Shown here piece by piece: positions 28,871 through 37,261 of a DNA stretch of 58,379 bases (positions within the stretch are counted from its first letter, which is position 1; every line of letters begins with the position of its first letter). This DNA comes from SPDF01 sp963699825 (GTDB taxonomy: Bacteria; Gemmatimonadota; Gemmatimonadetes; Gemmatimonadales; GWC2-71-9): assembly GCA_963699825.1 (NCBI GenBank), contig CAVOVI010000017.1, forward strand, positions 1 through 58,379, written 5' to 3'. The position numbers and the translations under genes are program-made. The notes under the pieces were generated by a model. The model searched no databases. It was given only the letters and a program-made list of their open reading frames with translations, and was not told the DNA's origin.

Positions 28871-29129
28871 CGGGGGGTTCCCTCGTGATTGGGTGAAGAC
28901 GGTGACAAGCACTTACGTCGGTCTCGGGCTGAAATATGACGCGTGACTCGTGGGCCGCAAGGGCATCGATCGCGGGCAGGAGATTCCGCCCCAGGGCAGT
29001 CCATTCTGGATCAGGGAGGGGGACGTCCGAGTTGGGTACGCCTGCACATATCCGGTGGACGGCCACCGCGTCACCGCGGGGGTTAAACCCGCTTACCACA
29101 AGGCATTCCGGCTTTGGGACAAGCCCGGG

Positions 29130-30083
29130 CTAAGGGCCGGTGCCGGGAGCAACCGCGAACTCGACGAGCATCCCCTTCTGATCCGGATTGGTGACCTCCG
29201 AGATCCAGACATACCTGCCCGGCACCAGATCCACGGTGAAGTAGGCCGTGGCCCCCGCCGGCATCTCGTTCACGCCGCCCAGGAACTGGACCGGGGCGGG
29301 GGTCTGCAGGCCGTCGGGACGAGACCAGTCCATCCAGGCGGCCAAGGCAGCCAGATCGGTGTCCGCGGAGAGTCGCGCCAGGTGGAGGTCGTGGCCGACG
29401 AAGTTCTCGTGGACCTTCTGGTCTTCGAAATAGACCGCGACAGTCTGCGAGCCAACCATCGGATCCCCGGCCACTTCGATCCCCCGCTCGGCCGAGAGCG
29501 TGACCCGCATGGTGGCGGCCGGCTCCGCCGCATCCGAGACGCTGTCCGTGACGATGAACTCACGGACCATGCCGTAGGCGGTCGGATCCGGATTGTATGA
29601 GTGAAAGACGCCGGCGGTCTTGACATAGCACTCGATCAGGTACCTCCCGGGCTTGAGGTTCACGGTCGTCTCGGACGTCAAGCCAGGAGCGGTCAGTCCG
29701 GGACCGCCCGAGAAGACCGTCTGGCCGAACCACTCGGGCAGTCTGCCGAATTCGGCGAGGGCGGAATCGACCTCACCCGCGCTCAGCAGCCGCAGGCCTT
29801 CCTGGAATACGGGCGCCACCTCCGCCTGTTGCTCCTTGATCGTGACACCCTCGGGCAATCGCTCCAAGACGGCGAAGTGAACCATGCCCGACTCGTTGAC
29901 GAACCGGAAGGTGGTCCACCCCGAAGGAATGGTGTCCGGCGCATCGAAGGTGAGGCCGCGGGCCACAATGGTCACGACATTGGCGGTCTCCCCAGCCTTG
30001 CTGGCACCGCGATCGGCCGGGGCGCAGGCGGCGGCGAAGGCCGCGAGGATGAGCAGGTGGTGGACGGCAGTCGAGCGGCGCAT
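29130..30083 (-). CDS. Two-domain cupredoxin-like lipoprotein
   Basis: A 317-aa protein. ATG 30083 is preferred over ATG 30095 because GGAG lies seven bases before it. The lipobox is FAAAC. Two similar beta-sandwich halves each carry the pattern of a cupredoxin-like fold: first VVTIVARGLTFDAPDTIPSG, TTFRFVNESGMVHFAVLERL and LKPGRYLIECYV; second VAVYFEDQKVHENFVGHDLH, VNEMPAGATAYFTVDLVPGR and EFAVAPG. Isolated His residues occur, but the complete type-1 copper ligand set is not seen, so metal binding is uncertain. Monocistronic. Confidence 0.6.
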   Translation of the reverse strand: MRRSTAVHHLLILAAFAAACAPADRGASKAGETANVVTIVARGLTFDAPDTIPSGWTTFRFVNESGMVHFAVLERLPEGVTIKEQQAEVAPVFQEGLRLLSAGEVDSALAEFGRLPEWFGQTVFSGGPGLTAPGLTSETTVNLKPGRYLIECYVKTAGVFHSYNPDPTAYGMVREFIVTDSVSDAAEPAATMRVTLSAERGIEVAGDPMVGSQTVAVYFEDQKVHENFVGHDLHLARLSADTDLAALAAWMDWSRPDGLQTPAPVQFLGGVNEMPAGATAYFTVDLVPGRYVWISEVTNPDQKGMLVEFAVAPGTGP

Positions 30084-30237
30084 GAGTAACTCCATTCCGG
30101 ACCAAGCACTCGGGTGACGGTCGATTCAACTAGCGCAAATTCTCCCAGATGTCAACCGAGACGAGGAACGATAGAGTTGCGGAGTCCCCCGAATGGTGCG
30201 AACCTTTGGGACAGACCCCCCCGCGTCAAGGAAGCCC

Positions 30238-32478
30238 ATGGAAGTACGCCTGAGTCGGGAGATGCGCCTCATCGATGTCACGATGATTGGCGTCGGCGCC
30301 ATGATCGGCGCCGGCATCTTCGTGCTCACCGGCATCGCGGCCGGCGTGGCCGGCCCCGCCCTCCTGCTGGTGTTTTTCCTCAACGGCGTCGTCGCCCTGT
30401 TGACCGCCATGGCCTACGCCGAGCTGGGCGGCGCGGTCCATGGCGCGGGCGGCGGCTACCTGTACGTGAAGGCGGCGCTTCCCGACCCCAGTGGCTTCCT
30501 CGCCGGGCTGATGAGCTGGTTCGCGCACGCCGTCGCCTGCTCACTCTACGCCCTGGGGTTCGGGGCCTACCTCAAGGAAGTGCTCAGCGTGGCCGGGGTA
30601 CGCGACATCGTCACCCCGTTCTTCCCGTTCGAAGTCTGGACGGCCGCCGTCGCGTGCACCCTGTTCGCGTACATCAACTATCGCGGAGCGTCGGAGACCG
30701 GCAAAGCCGGCAACATCGTCACCATCGGCAAGGTGGCCATCATCGGCGTATTCATCGCCGCGGGACTCTGGGCGATGGCGCACCGCCCCGGCTGGCAAGG
30801 GGCGTTCACACCGTTCATGTCGCACGGCTGGGGTGGTGTGCTCGGCGCCATGGGCCTGACCTTCATCGCCTTCGAGGGCTACGAGATCATCGCCCAGACC
30901 AGCGAGGAAGTGGAGAACCCCAAGCGCAACGTCCCGCGCGCCGTCTTCCTCGCCATTCTCATCGTCATCCCGATCTACCTGCTGGTGGCGCTGGTGTCGA
31001 TCGGCGCCGTCGTGCCGCCTCCCGGCATGGCCATCACCGACTACCTCGGCGAGGCCAAGGAGATCGCGCTGGTCAGTGCCGCGGACCAGTTCATGCTCGG
31101 CGGCGGCATCATGATCCTGGTCGGTGGCCTGCTGTCCACCGTCTCGGCGTTGAACGCCACCATCTACTCGTCATCGCGGGTCGCCTTCGCGATGGCGCGC
31201 GACGGGAGCCTGCCGGAGGCGCTGGCCCAGGTCCATCGGGTGCGCGGCACCCCGCACTGGTCGGTGGCGGTGTCGGCGGTGCTGATCATCCTGATGGCGG
31301 TCGCCCTGCCCCTCGAGGAAGTTGCCGCCGCCGCGGGCATGACGTTCCTCTTTCTCTTCGGCGGCGTCAACATCGCCCTCATTCGGCTGCGCACGCTCCG
31401 GCCGGACCTCGACCGTGGCTTCAAGGTTCCCTGGGTCCCGTTCACGCCGCTCGTCGCCATCGCGGCGATGCTCCTCATCGCGGCCTTCATGCTGATCGAT
31501 TATCCGCTTGCCTGGCTGGCGTCGGGCGGGTGGATCGTGGCGGGCGGCCTCTACTACTACGGCTACGGCCGCAAGCGCGAGGCGCGCTTTCTCGAGCGGG
31601 TGCGCTGGATGGAGCGCCTCGAACGCCGTGACTATCGCGTACTCGTGGCCCTGGACAACCCCGCCAAGGTCCGGCACCTGATCGACATCGCCGCCCCCAT
31701 CGCGAAGATCCACGACGGTTCGCTCGTCCTGATGACGGTGGTGGAGGTGCCGGAGGGCGAGCCGCTCGCGGTAGGCCGGACGCACATGGAGCCCGCCGAG
31801 CGGCTGCTCGAATCGGCACTGCGGTATGCGGCCGAACGGGATGTGGCCGCGACGACGGTGCTGAGAATTTCCCACCGGATCAGCCGTGGCATCACCGAGA
31901 CCGCACGTGAGGAGGGGTGCAACTTCCTCCTGCTCGGCCAGCCGGTGGGACACTCCTTCCTGGAGCGGGTCGTGGCATCCATCGTGGATCGCGTACTCTC
32001 TCGGGCCCCCTGTCATGTGGGTGTGCTCTACGGCGCCGTGGACGCGGCGGCCATCCAGCGGGTGCTGCTGCCGGTGACGGCCGGCCCGAACTCCCGCTTG
32101 GCGGCCGAGATCGCCGGGGCCTTCCGGGACGGCTTGGGCGCACCGATCCACGCCGTCACCGTGATCGAGCGGGGCACCAAGCGCCCCGAGGCGGAGGCGA
32201 TGGTTCTGGCCGCGCGTGAGACCGCGGTGGCCGGCGGGCTCCCGGCGGACGTGCAGGTGCTGCATCGCCGGGAGACGGCACGGGGCCTCGCGGCGGCGGC
32301 CCTGCCCACCGACCTTGTCGTCATCGGCGGCCCCAGTGTGGGCCCGACCCTTCCCCTCTTCGGCGAAACCATTCCCACCACGATCGCCAAGCGGGGCGCC
32401 AGCCCCGTGCTCGTGGTGCGGGCGGTGGAGCCCAAGCGCGCCGGGCGGTTTGAGCGCGCATTCTTCGGACGACGGTAG
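30238..32478 (+). CDS. APC amino acid permease fused to tandem universal stress domains
   Basis: A 746-aa protein from ATG 30238 (AGGAAG upstream; an in-frame ATG at 30193 is less likely). Residues 1-450 form a twelve-helix APC transporter: MIGVGAMIGAGIFVLTGIAA, GPALLLVFFLNGVVALLTAM and GLTFIAFEGYEIIAQTSEEV are the substrate-cavity and family motifs. The C-terminal ~290 residues contain two UspA-like halves (DYRVLVALDNPAKVRHLIDI, then IQRVLLPVTAGPNSRLAAEI), the second ending PTTIAKRGASPVLVVRAVEP. The soluble pair presumably senses nucleotides or stress and gates amino acid uptake; that coupling is inference. It is followed closely by an MscS-like gene. Confidence 0.85.
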   Translation: MEVRLSREMRLIDVTMIGVGAMIGAGIFVLTGIAAGVAGPALLLVFFLNGVVALLTAMAYAELGGAVHGAGGGYLYVKAALPDPSGFLAGLMSWFAHAVACSLYALGFGAYLKEVLSVAGVRDIVTPFFPFEVWTAAVACTLFAYINYRGASETGKAGNIVTIGKVAIIGVFIAAGLWAMAHRPGWQGAFTPFMSHGWGGVLGAMGLTFIAFEGYEIIAQTSEEVENPKRNVPRAVFLAILIVIPIYLLVALVSIGAVVPPPGMAITDYLGEAKEIALVSAADQFMLGGGIMILVGGLLSTVSALNATIYSSSRVAFAMARDGSLPEALAQVHRVRGTPHWSVAVSAVLIILMAVALPLEEVAAAAGMTFLFLFGGVNIALIRLRTLRPDLDRGFKVPWVPFTPLVAIAAMLLIAAFMLIDYPLAWLASGGWIVAGGLYYYGYGRKREARFLERVRWMERLERRDYRVLVALDNPAKVRHLIDIAAPIAKIHDGSLVLMTVVEVPEGEPLAVGRTHMEPAERLLESALRYAAERDVAATTVLRISHRISRGITETAREEGCNFLLLGQPVGHSFLERVVASIVDRVLSRAPCHVGVLYGAVDAAAIQRVLLPVTAGPNSRLAAEIAGAFRDGLGAPIHAVTVIERGTKRPEAEAMVLAARETAVAGGLPADVQVLHRRETARGLAAAALPTDLVVIGGPSVGPTLPLFGETIPTTIAKRGASPVLVVRAVEPKRAGRFERAFFGRR

Positions 32479-32486
32479 GAGACGCC

Positions 32487-33164
32487 ATGCAAACGGCCCA
32501 GGGGCCTCTCGCGGAGCTGAGTACACGCTTCACCAACTACATCCCCACACTGGCGGCCGGCCTGGTGGTCGTGCTCGTCGGCGTCGTGGTCGGCTGGCTC
32601 GCCAAGCGGGCTGTCATCGCCCTCCTCAAGTGGATTCGCCTCGACCGGCTCGGCGGGCCCACGAGCTGGCGGTCGGCGCTCGCCAAGGCGGATGTGCGCG
32701 CCGCGCTCTACAACGCCATGGGCACCATCACCATGGCCGTGGTTATCCTCGTCTTCCTCGACAACGCGCTCCAGATCTGGGGCCTCATGGTCCTGGCCGG
32801 CGTGGCGGACCAGATGATCGCGTACCTCCCCAACCTGGCAGTTGCGGCGGTGATCATCGGCGTCGGCCTGCTGATCGCGACGTCGGTGGGGGAGCGGGTG
32901 GAGGACACCTTCGCCGAGGCGGGGCTGGCCAGCCCGCGGCTGCTCGGAGGCATCGCCAGGGCCGCCGTGCTCGCGATCGTCGCGGCACTGGCGATCTGGG
33001 AACTCAACTTTGCTCGGCAGATCGTGATGGGCGCCTTCCTGATCGGGTTCGGATCGATCGGGGTCGCGTTTGCCCTGGCGGTCGGGACGGGGTCGTCACA
33101 GGCCATTCGCGAGGCCTGGCAGCAGATGTTCGAGCGGCAGCGGAGCCAGAAGAAGGGCGATTGA
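32487..33164 (+). CDS. Conserved TM-helix (MscS-like) membrane protein
   Basis: A 225-aa protein. The ribosome binding site TAGGAGA overlaps the stop codon of the upstream permease, so translation is coupled. Five hydrophobic helices include the duplicated TM_helix module: IPTLAAGLVVVLVGVVVGWL and LPNLAVAAVIIGVGLLIATS, with LIGFGSIGVAFALAVGTGSS resembling an MscS pore helix. It lacks the soluble beta and alpha/beta domains of MscS. It may be a mechanosensitive-like subunit or scaffold working with the permease. Confidence 0.72.
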   Translation: MQTAQGPLAELSTRFTNYIPTLAAGLVVVLVGVVVGWLAKRAVIALLKWIRLDRLGGPTSWRSALAKADVRAALYNAMGTITMAVVILVFLDNALQIWGLMVLAGVADQMIAYLPNLAVAAVIIGVGLLIATSVGERVEDTFAEAGLASPRLLGGIARAAVLAIVAALAIWELNFARQIVMGAFLIGFGSIGVAFALAVGTGSSQAIREAWQQMFERQRSQKKGD

Positions 33165-33181
33165 GGTGGTGAGCTCAGGGC

Positions 33182-34531
33182 ATGGATGACGAGCGCCTGC
33201 AGCAGCTGAAGGAGCGACTGGCCACCGCGCTAGGCGCCCGCCTCGAACTCGGCGAACGGCTCGGTGTCGGCGGCTTCGCGGCGGTCTTCCGGGCGCGGGA
33301 TCCCCTGCTCAACCGCGACGTCGCCATCAAGGCGCTCGACCCGAAGCTGGTTCTCGACGACGCCGCCGCGGATCGCCTCCTCGACGAAGCCCGCCTCGTC
33401 GCGACGGCGGAGCATCCCCACATCGTGCCACTGTATGAGGCCGGCCACCGCGACGGTGTGGTGTATCTCGTCATGCGGTACTTCCCCGACGGGACGGTGG
33501 CCGCCCGGCTCTCCCGCGAGGGCCCCTTCCCGCCGGCCGCCGTCGCGCAACTTGGGGTGGAGGTGGCCGACGCGCTCTCCGCTGCCCATGCGCGGGGCGT
33601 GCTGCATCTCGATATCAAGCCGGACAATCTGCTGCTGGACGGGGAGGGCCATGCCTTCGTCGGCGACTTCGGCATCTCTCGTGTCGCTGCCGCCGCCGAC
33701 GCCCTCCCCGACGGAACGAGCAGCGGCACGCCCCACTACATGAGCCCGGAACAGGTTGCGGGGGACCGCCTCGACGGCAGGGCCGATGTGTATGCGCTGG
33801 GGGTGGTGCTCTACGAGGTGGCCACGGGGCGGCGGCCGATCAGCGGTACTTCCGCCGTCAACATCATGGCCAATCAGGTGAGCAAGGCGCCGGAGCCGCT
33901 CTCAACCATCGCTCCCGAACTCCCCAGGGCCCTGTCCGACATCATCACGCGGGCCCTCGAGAAGGACCCTGCGAATCGCTGGGGATCCGCCAGGGAAATG
34001 GCCGATGCCCTTCGGACGGCGAGTGCGGCGGACAAGCTCCTCTCGCCCAAGCTGGCGCGGCGCAGGACCCGGCGGCGGTGGTTCAACCGGACCGCGATGG
34101 TGATCGGTGGGGTGATTTCAGGGATGTTCCTGTTCGGATACCTGGCCTACCAGATCTGGATGGGGTTCCGGACTGGCGTGCCCCCGGCCATCGACGCGTT
34201 CGCGCCGGCGATTCCGGAGGCGGTCCTCGACTCGGCAAGGACGCTCGGGGCGCTGACCGAGCGAGATACGGTGCTGTACGTCTTCGCGCCCAACGGCCAT
34301 GGAATGAAGGATGCCCTGGTCGTGACCCCCGAAGATCTCGTGGTGGTCGGGGGCGGAACCCCTCGGCGGTACGCCCACGCCGACTATGTGCTGGTGGTGG
34401 CGCGGACCAACCGCCGGGGACTCATCATTCTCAGGTTGCCGAACGATGCCCGCGACACGGTGTACCACTCGATCACTGGACTCGAGCAGCAAATCCTTGA
34501 ACTGGGGATGCGGCGGGCGCTTCCCCGGTGA
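33182..34531 (+). CDS. Membrane Ser/Thr protein kinase, non-RD catalytic loop
   Basis: A 449-aa Hanks-type kinase. Gly loop LGVGGF (27-32), Lys50 in VAIK, Glu69, catalytic loop HLDIKPDN (142-149) where HRD is replaced by HLD, DFG at 162-164, and MSPEQ at 187-191. One membrane helix (AMVIGGVISGMFLFGYLAYQ, ~305-325) precedes a ~120-aa extracytoplasmic domain with ERDTVLYVFAPNGHGMKDAL and DYVLVVARTNRRGLIILRL, unlike PASTA or TPR sensors. Catalytic residues are all present, so it should be active. Loss of the RD arginine usually means activation-loop phosphorylation is not required. It follows the MscS-like gene by 17 bp. Confidence 0.85.
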   Translation: MDDERLQQLKERLATALGARLELGERLGVGGFAAVFRARDPLLNRDVAIKALDPKLVLDDAAADRLLDEARLVATAEHPHIVPLYEAGHRDGVVYLVMRYFPDGTVAARLSREGPFPPAAVAQLGVEVADALSAAHARGVLHLDIKPDNLLLDGEGHAFVGDFGISRVAAAADALPDGTSSGTPHYMSPEQVAGDRLDGRADVYALGVVLYEVATGRRPISGTSAVNIMANQVSKAPEPLSTIAPELPRALSDIITRALEKDPANRWGSAREMADALRTASAADKLLSPKLARRRTRRRWFNRTAMVIGGVISGMFLFGYLAYQIWMGFRTGVPPAIDAFAPAIPEAVLDSARTLGALTERDTVLYVFAPNGHGMKDALVVTPEDLVVVGGGTPRRYAHADYVLVVARTNRRGLIILRLPNDARDTVYHSITGLEQQILELGMRRALPR

Positions 34532-34564
34532 GCGCATGTACTTGCCTCGCGCCTTCCCCGTCGA

Positions 34565-36067
34565 TCAACGAGGAGATACCCTCTGAATTCGGATGCGGCC
34601 TGGACCGGACGATGAAGACGGTGGCCCCGCAGTGATTGTCCCCTGAGGTGCGAAACTCGCCGTGAGCGTGTAACCCGCCGATTGGTTGGTTGCCCACCAG
34701 TCTGGAGTCGCATGCAGGCCGATGCTGACGGCATACGTACCAGCCTCCGAGATGATGCTCGGGTACTCTTTTGTGCTATAGGGCTCACAGTAGGCATCGT
34801 AGATGTACGTCGCCCGCGGTGGCGAGATCGAGAACCAGAGCCCACCATACGGGTTGCAATCATCGGGCGTGAAGTCGAGTGTGAAGACGACCTGCCCAGG
34901 TTCGGTGACTGTGAAAGTGTAACCGGTGCACGGCTCCACGAACTCATTCCACCAATCGAACCAGTAATAGCACGCTGGATCTCCCCTTGTCATCGCCCCT
35001 GCGTAGGAAACACTTCCCCCAGGCAAAATGTGCGCGGGCGGGGGAACGATGAGCGCGCCCGACACCGTATCCGCCAGCCCCGCGTCCAGTGCGATCAGCC
35101 GATAGGGCCCCGGACGGACGCCGGGGGGGACCTCAAGCCATCCGGAGAGTGATTCGCGTGTGGTCCCGGATTCCTCCGACCATCTCAGGGATTGAATTGT
35201 CGGGAGGACGGCACTGCCGGCCACCCCTGCTTCTTCCAGTTCGAAACGGAGGGAGGTGAAATCGCTCAGGTTCTCCCCGTTGACAACTAGAGTCCGTGGA
35301 TAGGTGAAGGCTAAGGTGAGCGAGAACGGCTCAATCGCGGGAGGCTGTCGCGGAGCGATGCGGACCGCACTCCCGACTTGCTCCCTGGCACTGGAGGCCT
35401 GCGCGGTTCCGCCAAACCACACGAACAGGTCATAAATCCCTTCCGGGACAAGCGAACTAATTGGGTGAATGGCGCTGACTAGCGTGTCACTGACAAACAT
35501 TTCCGTGTCTGACTCAGGAAGGCGCACCGCCACCAGCGAGTTGCCAAATACGATGCTGTCGAGCCCAGAGAGTCGGGTTCCGTATATCAGCAACGTGATT
35601 GGGGAGCGCTCGCCCGGGGGAGAGCTTCCCAGGACAGAGTCAATCCTCGGGAGTGGTCGGGCCACGACCAGCACCCCTGACACCTGCCGGATGACGGCGT
35701 CCGGCGCTTCGCCAAACTGAAGGCGGAGATTGTAGAGGCTATTGGGCAGAGAAACCGGAACGTCGAAGCTCAGCTGTGCGAGGGTGTCTCCCTGTACGAC
35801 GGGCGGGGCCACCGCAGCCAACCCCGCCCCTGTGCTCTGGGCGGCGTTAACCAGCCACCCTTGCTTCATGGATGCGAGTGCCTTCCCCGGCACCTCGATG
35901 ATGACGTGACCAGCTACCTCCACTCGGACTTGGGCAATCGTCCCAACCTCCGGCTCACCCGGCGCCGCGGGTGGGGCGACAGGTTGAGTCGGGAGCGCAC
36001 CGTCCGGGCCGCAGGCGGCAACCCCGATCAGAGAAGCCATTAGAACTATCCGCCTGATTGGGGACAT
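34565..36067 (-). CDS. Secreted multi-domain (IPT/TIG-like) lipoprotein
   Basis: A 500-aa protein with lipobox GVAAC. Repeated immunoglobulin-like segments are suggested by ITLLIYGTRLSGLDSIVFGN, PRTLVVNGENLSDFTSLRFE and the preceding VSGVLVVARPLPRIDSVLGS, the pattern of IPT/TIG domains. A C-terminal beta domain has paired cysteines (DPACYYWFDWWNEFVEPC; DDCNPYGGLWFSIS; DAYCEPY), probably disulfides. No enzyme motif. Base composition is lower than the surroundings: sampled 60-base lines at 34741 and 34921 have 32 of 60 G+C. It probably has an adhesion or surface role. Convergent with the kinase. Confidence 0.6.
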   Translation of the reverse strand: MSPIRRIVLMASLIGVAACGPDGALPTQPVAPPAAPGEPEVGTIAQVRVEVAGHVIIEVPGKALASMKQGWLVNAAQSTGAGLAAVAPPVVQGDTLAQLSFDVPVSLPNSLYNLRLQFGEAPDAVIRQVSGVLVVARPLPRIDSVLGSSPPGERSPITLLIYGTRLSGLDSIVFGNSLVAVRLPESDTEMFVSDTLVSAIHPISSLVPEGIYDLFVWFGGTAQASSAREQVGSAVRIAPRQPPAIEPFSLTLAFTYPRTLVVNGENLSDFTSLRFELEEAGVAGSAVLPTIQSLRWSEESGTTRESLSGWLEVPPGVRPGPYRLIALDAGLADTVSGALIVPPPAHILPGGSVSYAGAMTRGDPACYYWFDWWNEFVEPCTGYTFTVTEPGQVVFTLDFTPDDCNPYGGLWFSISPPRATYIYDAYCEPYSTKEYPSIISEAGTYAVSIGLHATPDWWATNQSAGYTLTASFAPQGTITAGPPSSSSGPGRIRIQRVSPR

Positions 36068-36153
36068 GCCTTCCTCCTCGGCTGGTCAGCACTCGGGAGG
36101 CTCAACTCCCGGCTCGGGTCATTGTCTCGTTGTGGCCGCGTTCCCGGCATCGA

Positions 36154-37149
36154 TCAGTATCCCAGCATGTATCGCCAGGCCCCGGCAAGTTCAGGGACCC
36201 CGTCGATGTCGACCGGTGTGAACAGGTCGACTCCAGTACTGCCATGCGGTGCAGGCGCCACGTATGACCCGTTCGACGGAAGGATGTCGGTGATCAGCCG
36301 ATGCGTCCCCTCATAGGGAGGGCTGCTCGCTTCCGGCGCGACGGCCGGTCCGAAGCCGTCCATGCCGAGCGCCGTCCAATTCGACAACACCCCGGGCCGG
36401 AATTGATTGTCCTGCAGGTGCACGAGGCCGAAGAACCGATCGGCGGGCGTGGCTCCCACGGCCACCCAGGCGGCGGCGACTCCATTGATCGCGTCCGTCA
36501 CACCGGAAAGCATCACGACCCGGGAGACCAGGCGGAGCTTGGCAATCATGACGGCGTGCCCGGCGCCCTGCGAGTGCCCGGAGACGACGATGTGCCTCCA
36601 CTTCGGCTCGCCCTGCGACAGGAATGACTGCCATCCTTCCCCGGGCCTGTTGGCCGCGAGCCACTGGAGGAGCTTGGCGAGGCGGTTGTCTATGCTGTTC
36701 GCGACATCGACCGCGACGAAGTCCGACACCGGTTCGCCGGTGATCACCTCGATTCGCGTCGTCTCATAGCAGGTGTTCGGATCGGCGGACGGTCCGCAGA
36801 AGGACACGAGGCCTGGGTTGTTCGGATAGGACAGGCCGATCACGTGGTACCCGAGCTTGGCCGCCTCCACCTGGAAGCGTCCTCCGCTTGAGGCCGGTGC
36901 CCTGCTGCTCGGCAGGTAGACGAGCAGGCGGCCATTTCGAAGTCCCGTCGGGACGTGCACGATGTGGTCTTCCAGGGCCGTGTTGATGCCGGGATCGGTC
37001 AGGGCCGGCGCAACGGAGAAGGTCGTCACGAGATTGGCAGCCTGGACGAGGCCGAACTCCGGTTGCGGGCTCGGTCCGGCCTGGTCCTGGCCGCACGCCA
37101 CAAGCACAAGTAGGGCGGCAGTCAGCGTGGTAGAGTGGTAATAGGTCAT
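36154..37149 (-). CDS. Alpha/beta-hydrolase lipoprotein (BPSS1187-like)
   Basis: A 331-aa protein from ATG 37149 with GGAGGAA upstream. The lipobox is VLVAC. Hydrolase features: LLVYLPSSRAPASSGGRFQV, YHVIGLSYPNNP, the nucleophile elbow HIVVSGHSQGAGHAVMIAKL (Ser of GHSQG), the strand VVMLSGVTDAINGV and a late His region (YEGTHRLITD). This matches BPSS1187-type secreted hydrolases of unknown substrate. It is divergent from the BTAD regulator with a 112-bp gap, so the regulator may control it. Confidence 0.72.
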   Translation of the reverse strand: MTYYHSTTLTAALLVLVACGQDQAGPSPQPEFGLVQAANLVTTFSVAPALTDPGINTALEDHIVHVPTGLRNGRLLVYLPSSRAPASSGGRFQVEAAKLGYHVIGLSYPNNPGLVSFCGPSADPNTCYETTRIEVITGEPVSDFVAVDVANSIDNRLAKLLQWLAANRPGEGWQSFLSQGEPKWRHIVVSGHSQGAGHAVMIAKLRLVSRVVMLSGVTDAINGVAAAWVAVGATPADRFFGLVHLQDNQFRPGVLSNWTALGMDGFGPAVAPEASSPPYEGTHRLITDILPSNGSYVAPAPHGSTGVDLFTPVDIDGVPELAGAWRYMLGY

Positions 37150-37261
37150 CTGTTCCTCCGGCGGGTGGCTGGTTTCCGAGCTCGGACGTCTCCTTGCGGA
37201 AGCGCGATTCGGACAAGAGGTTAGGGGCACGATAGCGGTCTGCCCTCACCGGAGGCTCACC

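Noticed and set aside
29122..29131. 10-bp palindrome AGCCCGGGCT at the end of the cupredoxin-like gene
   Set aside because: Palindrome has no loop and overlaps the stop codon; too short to call a terminator or binding site in such GC-rich DNA.
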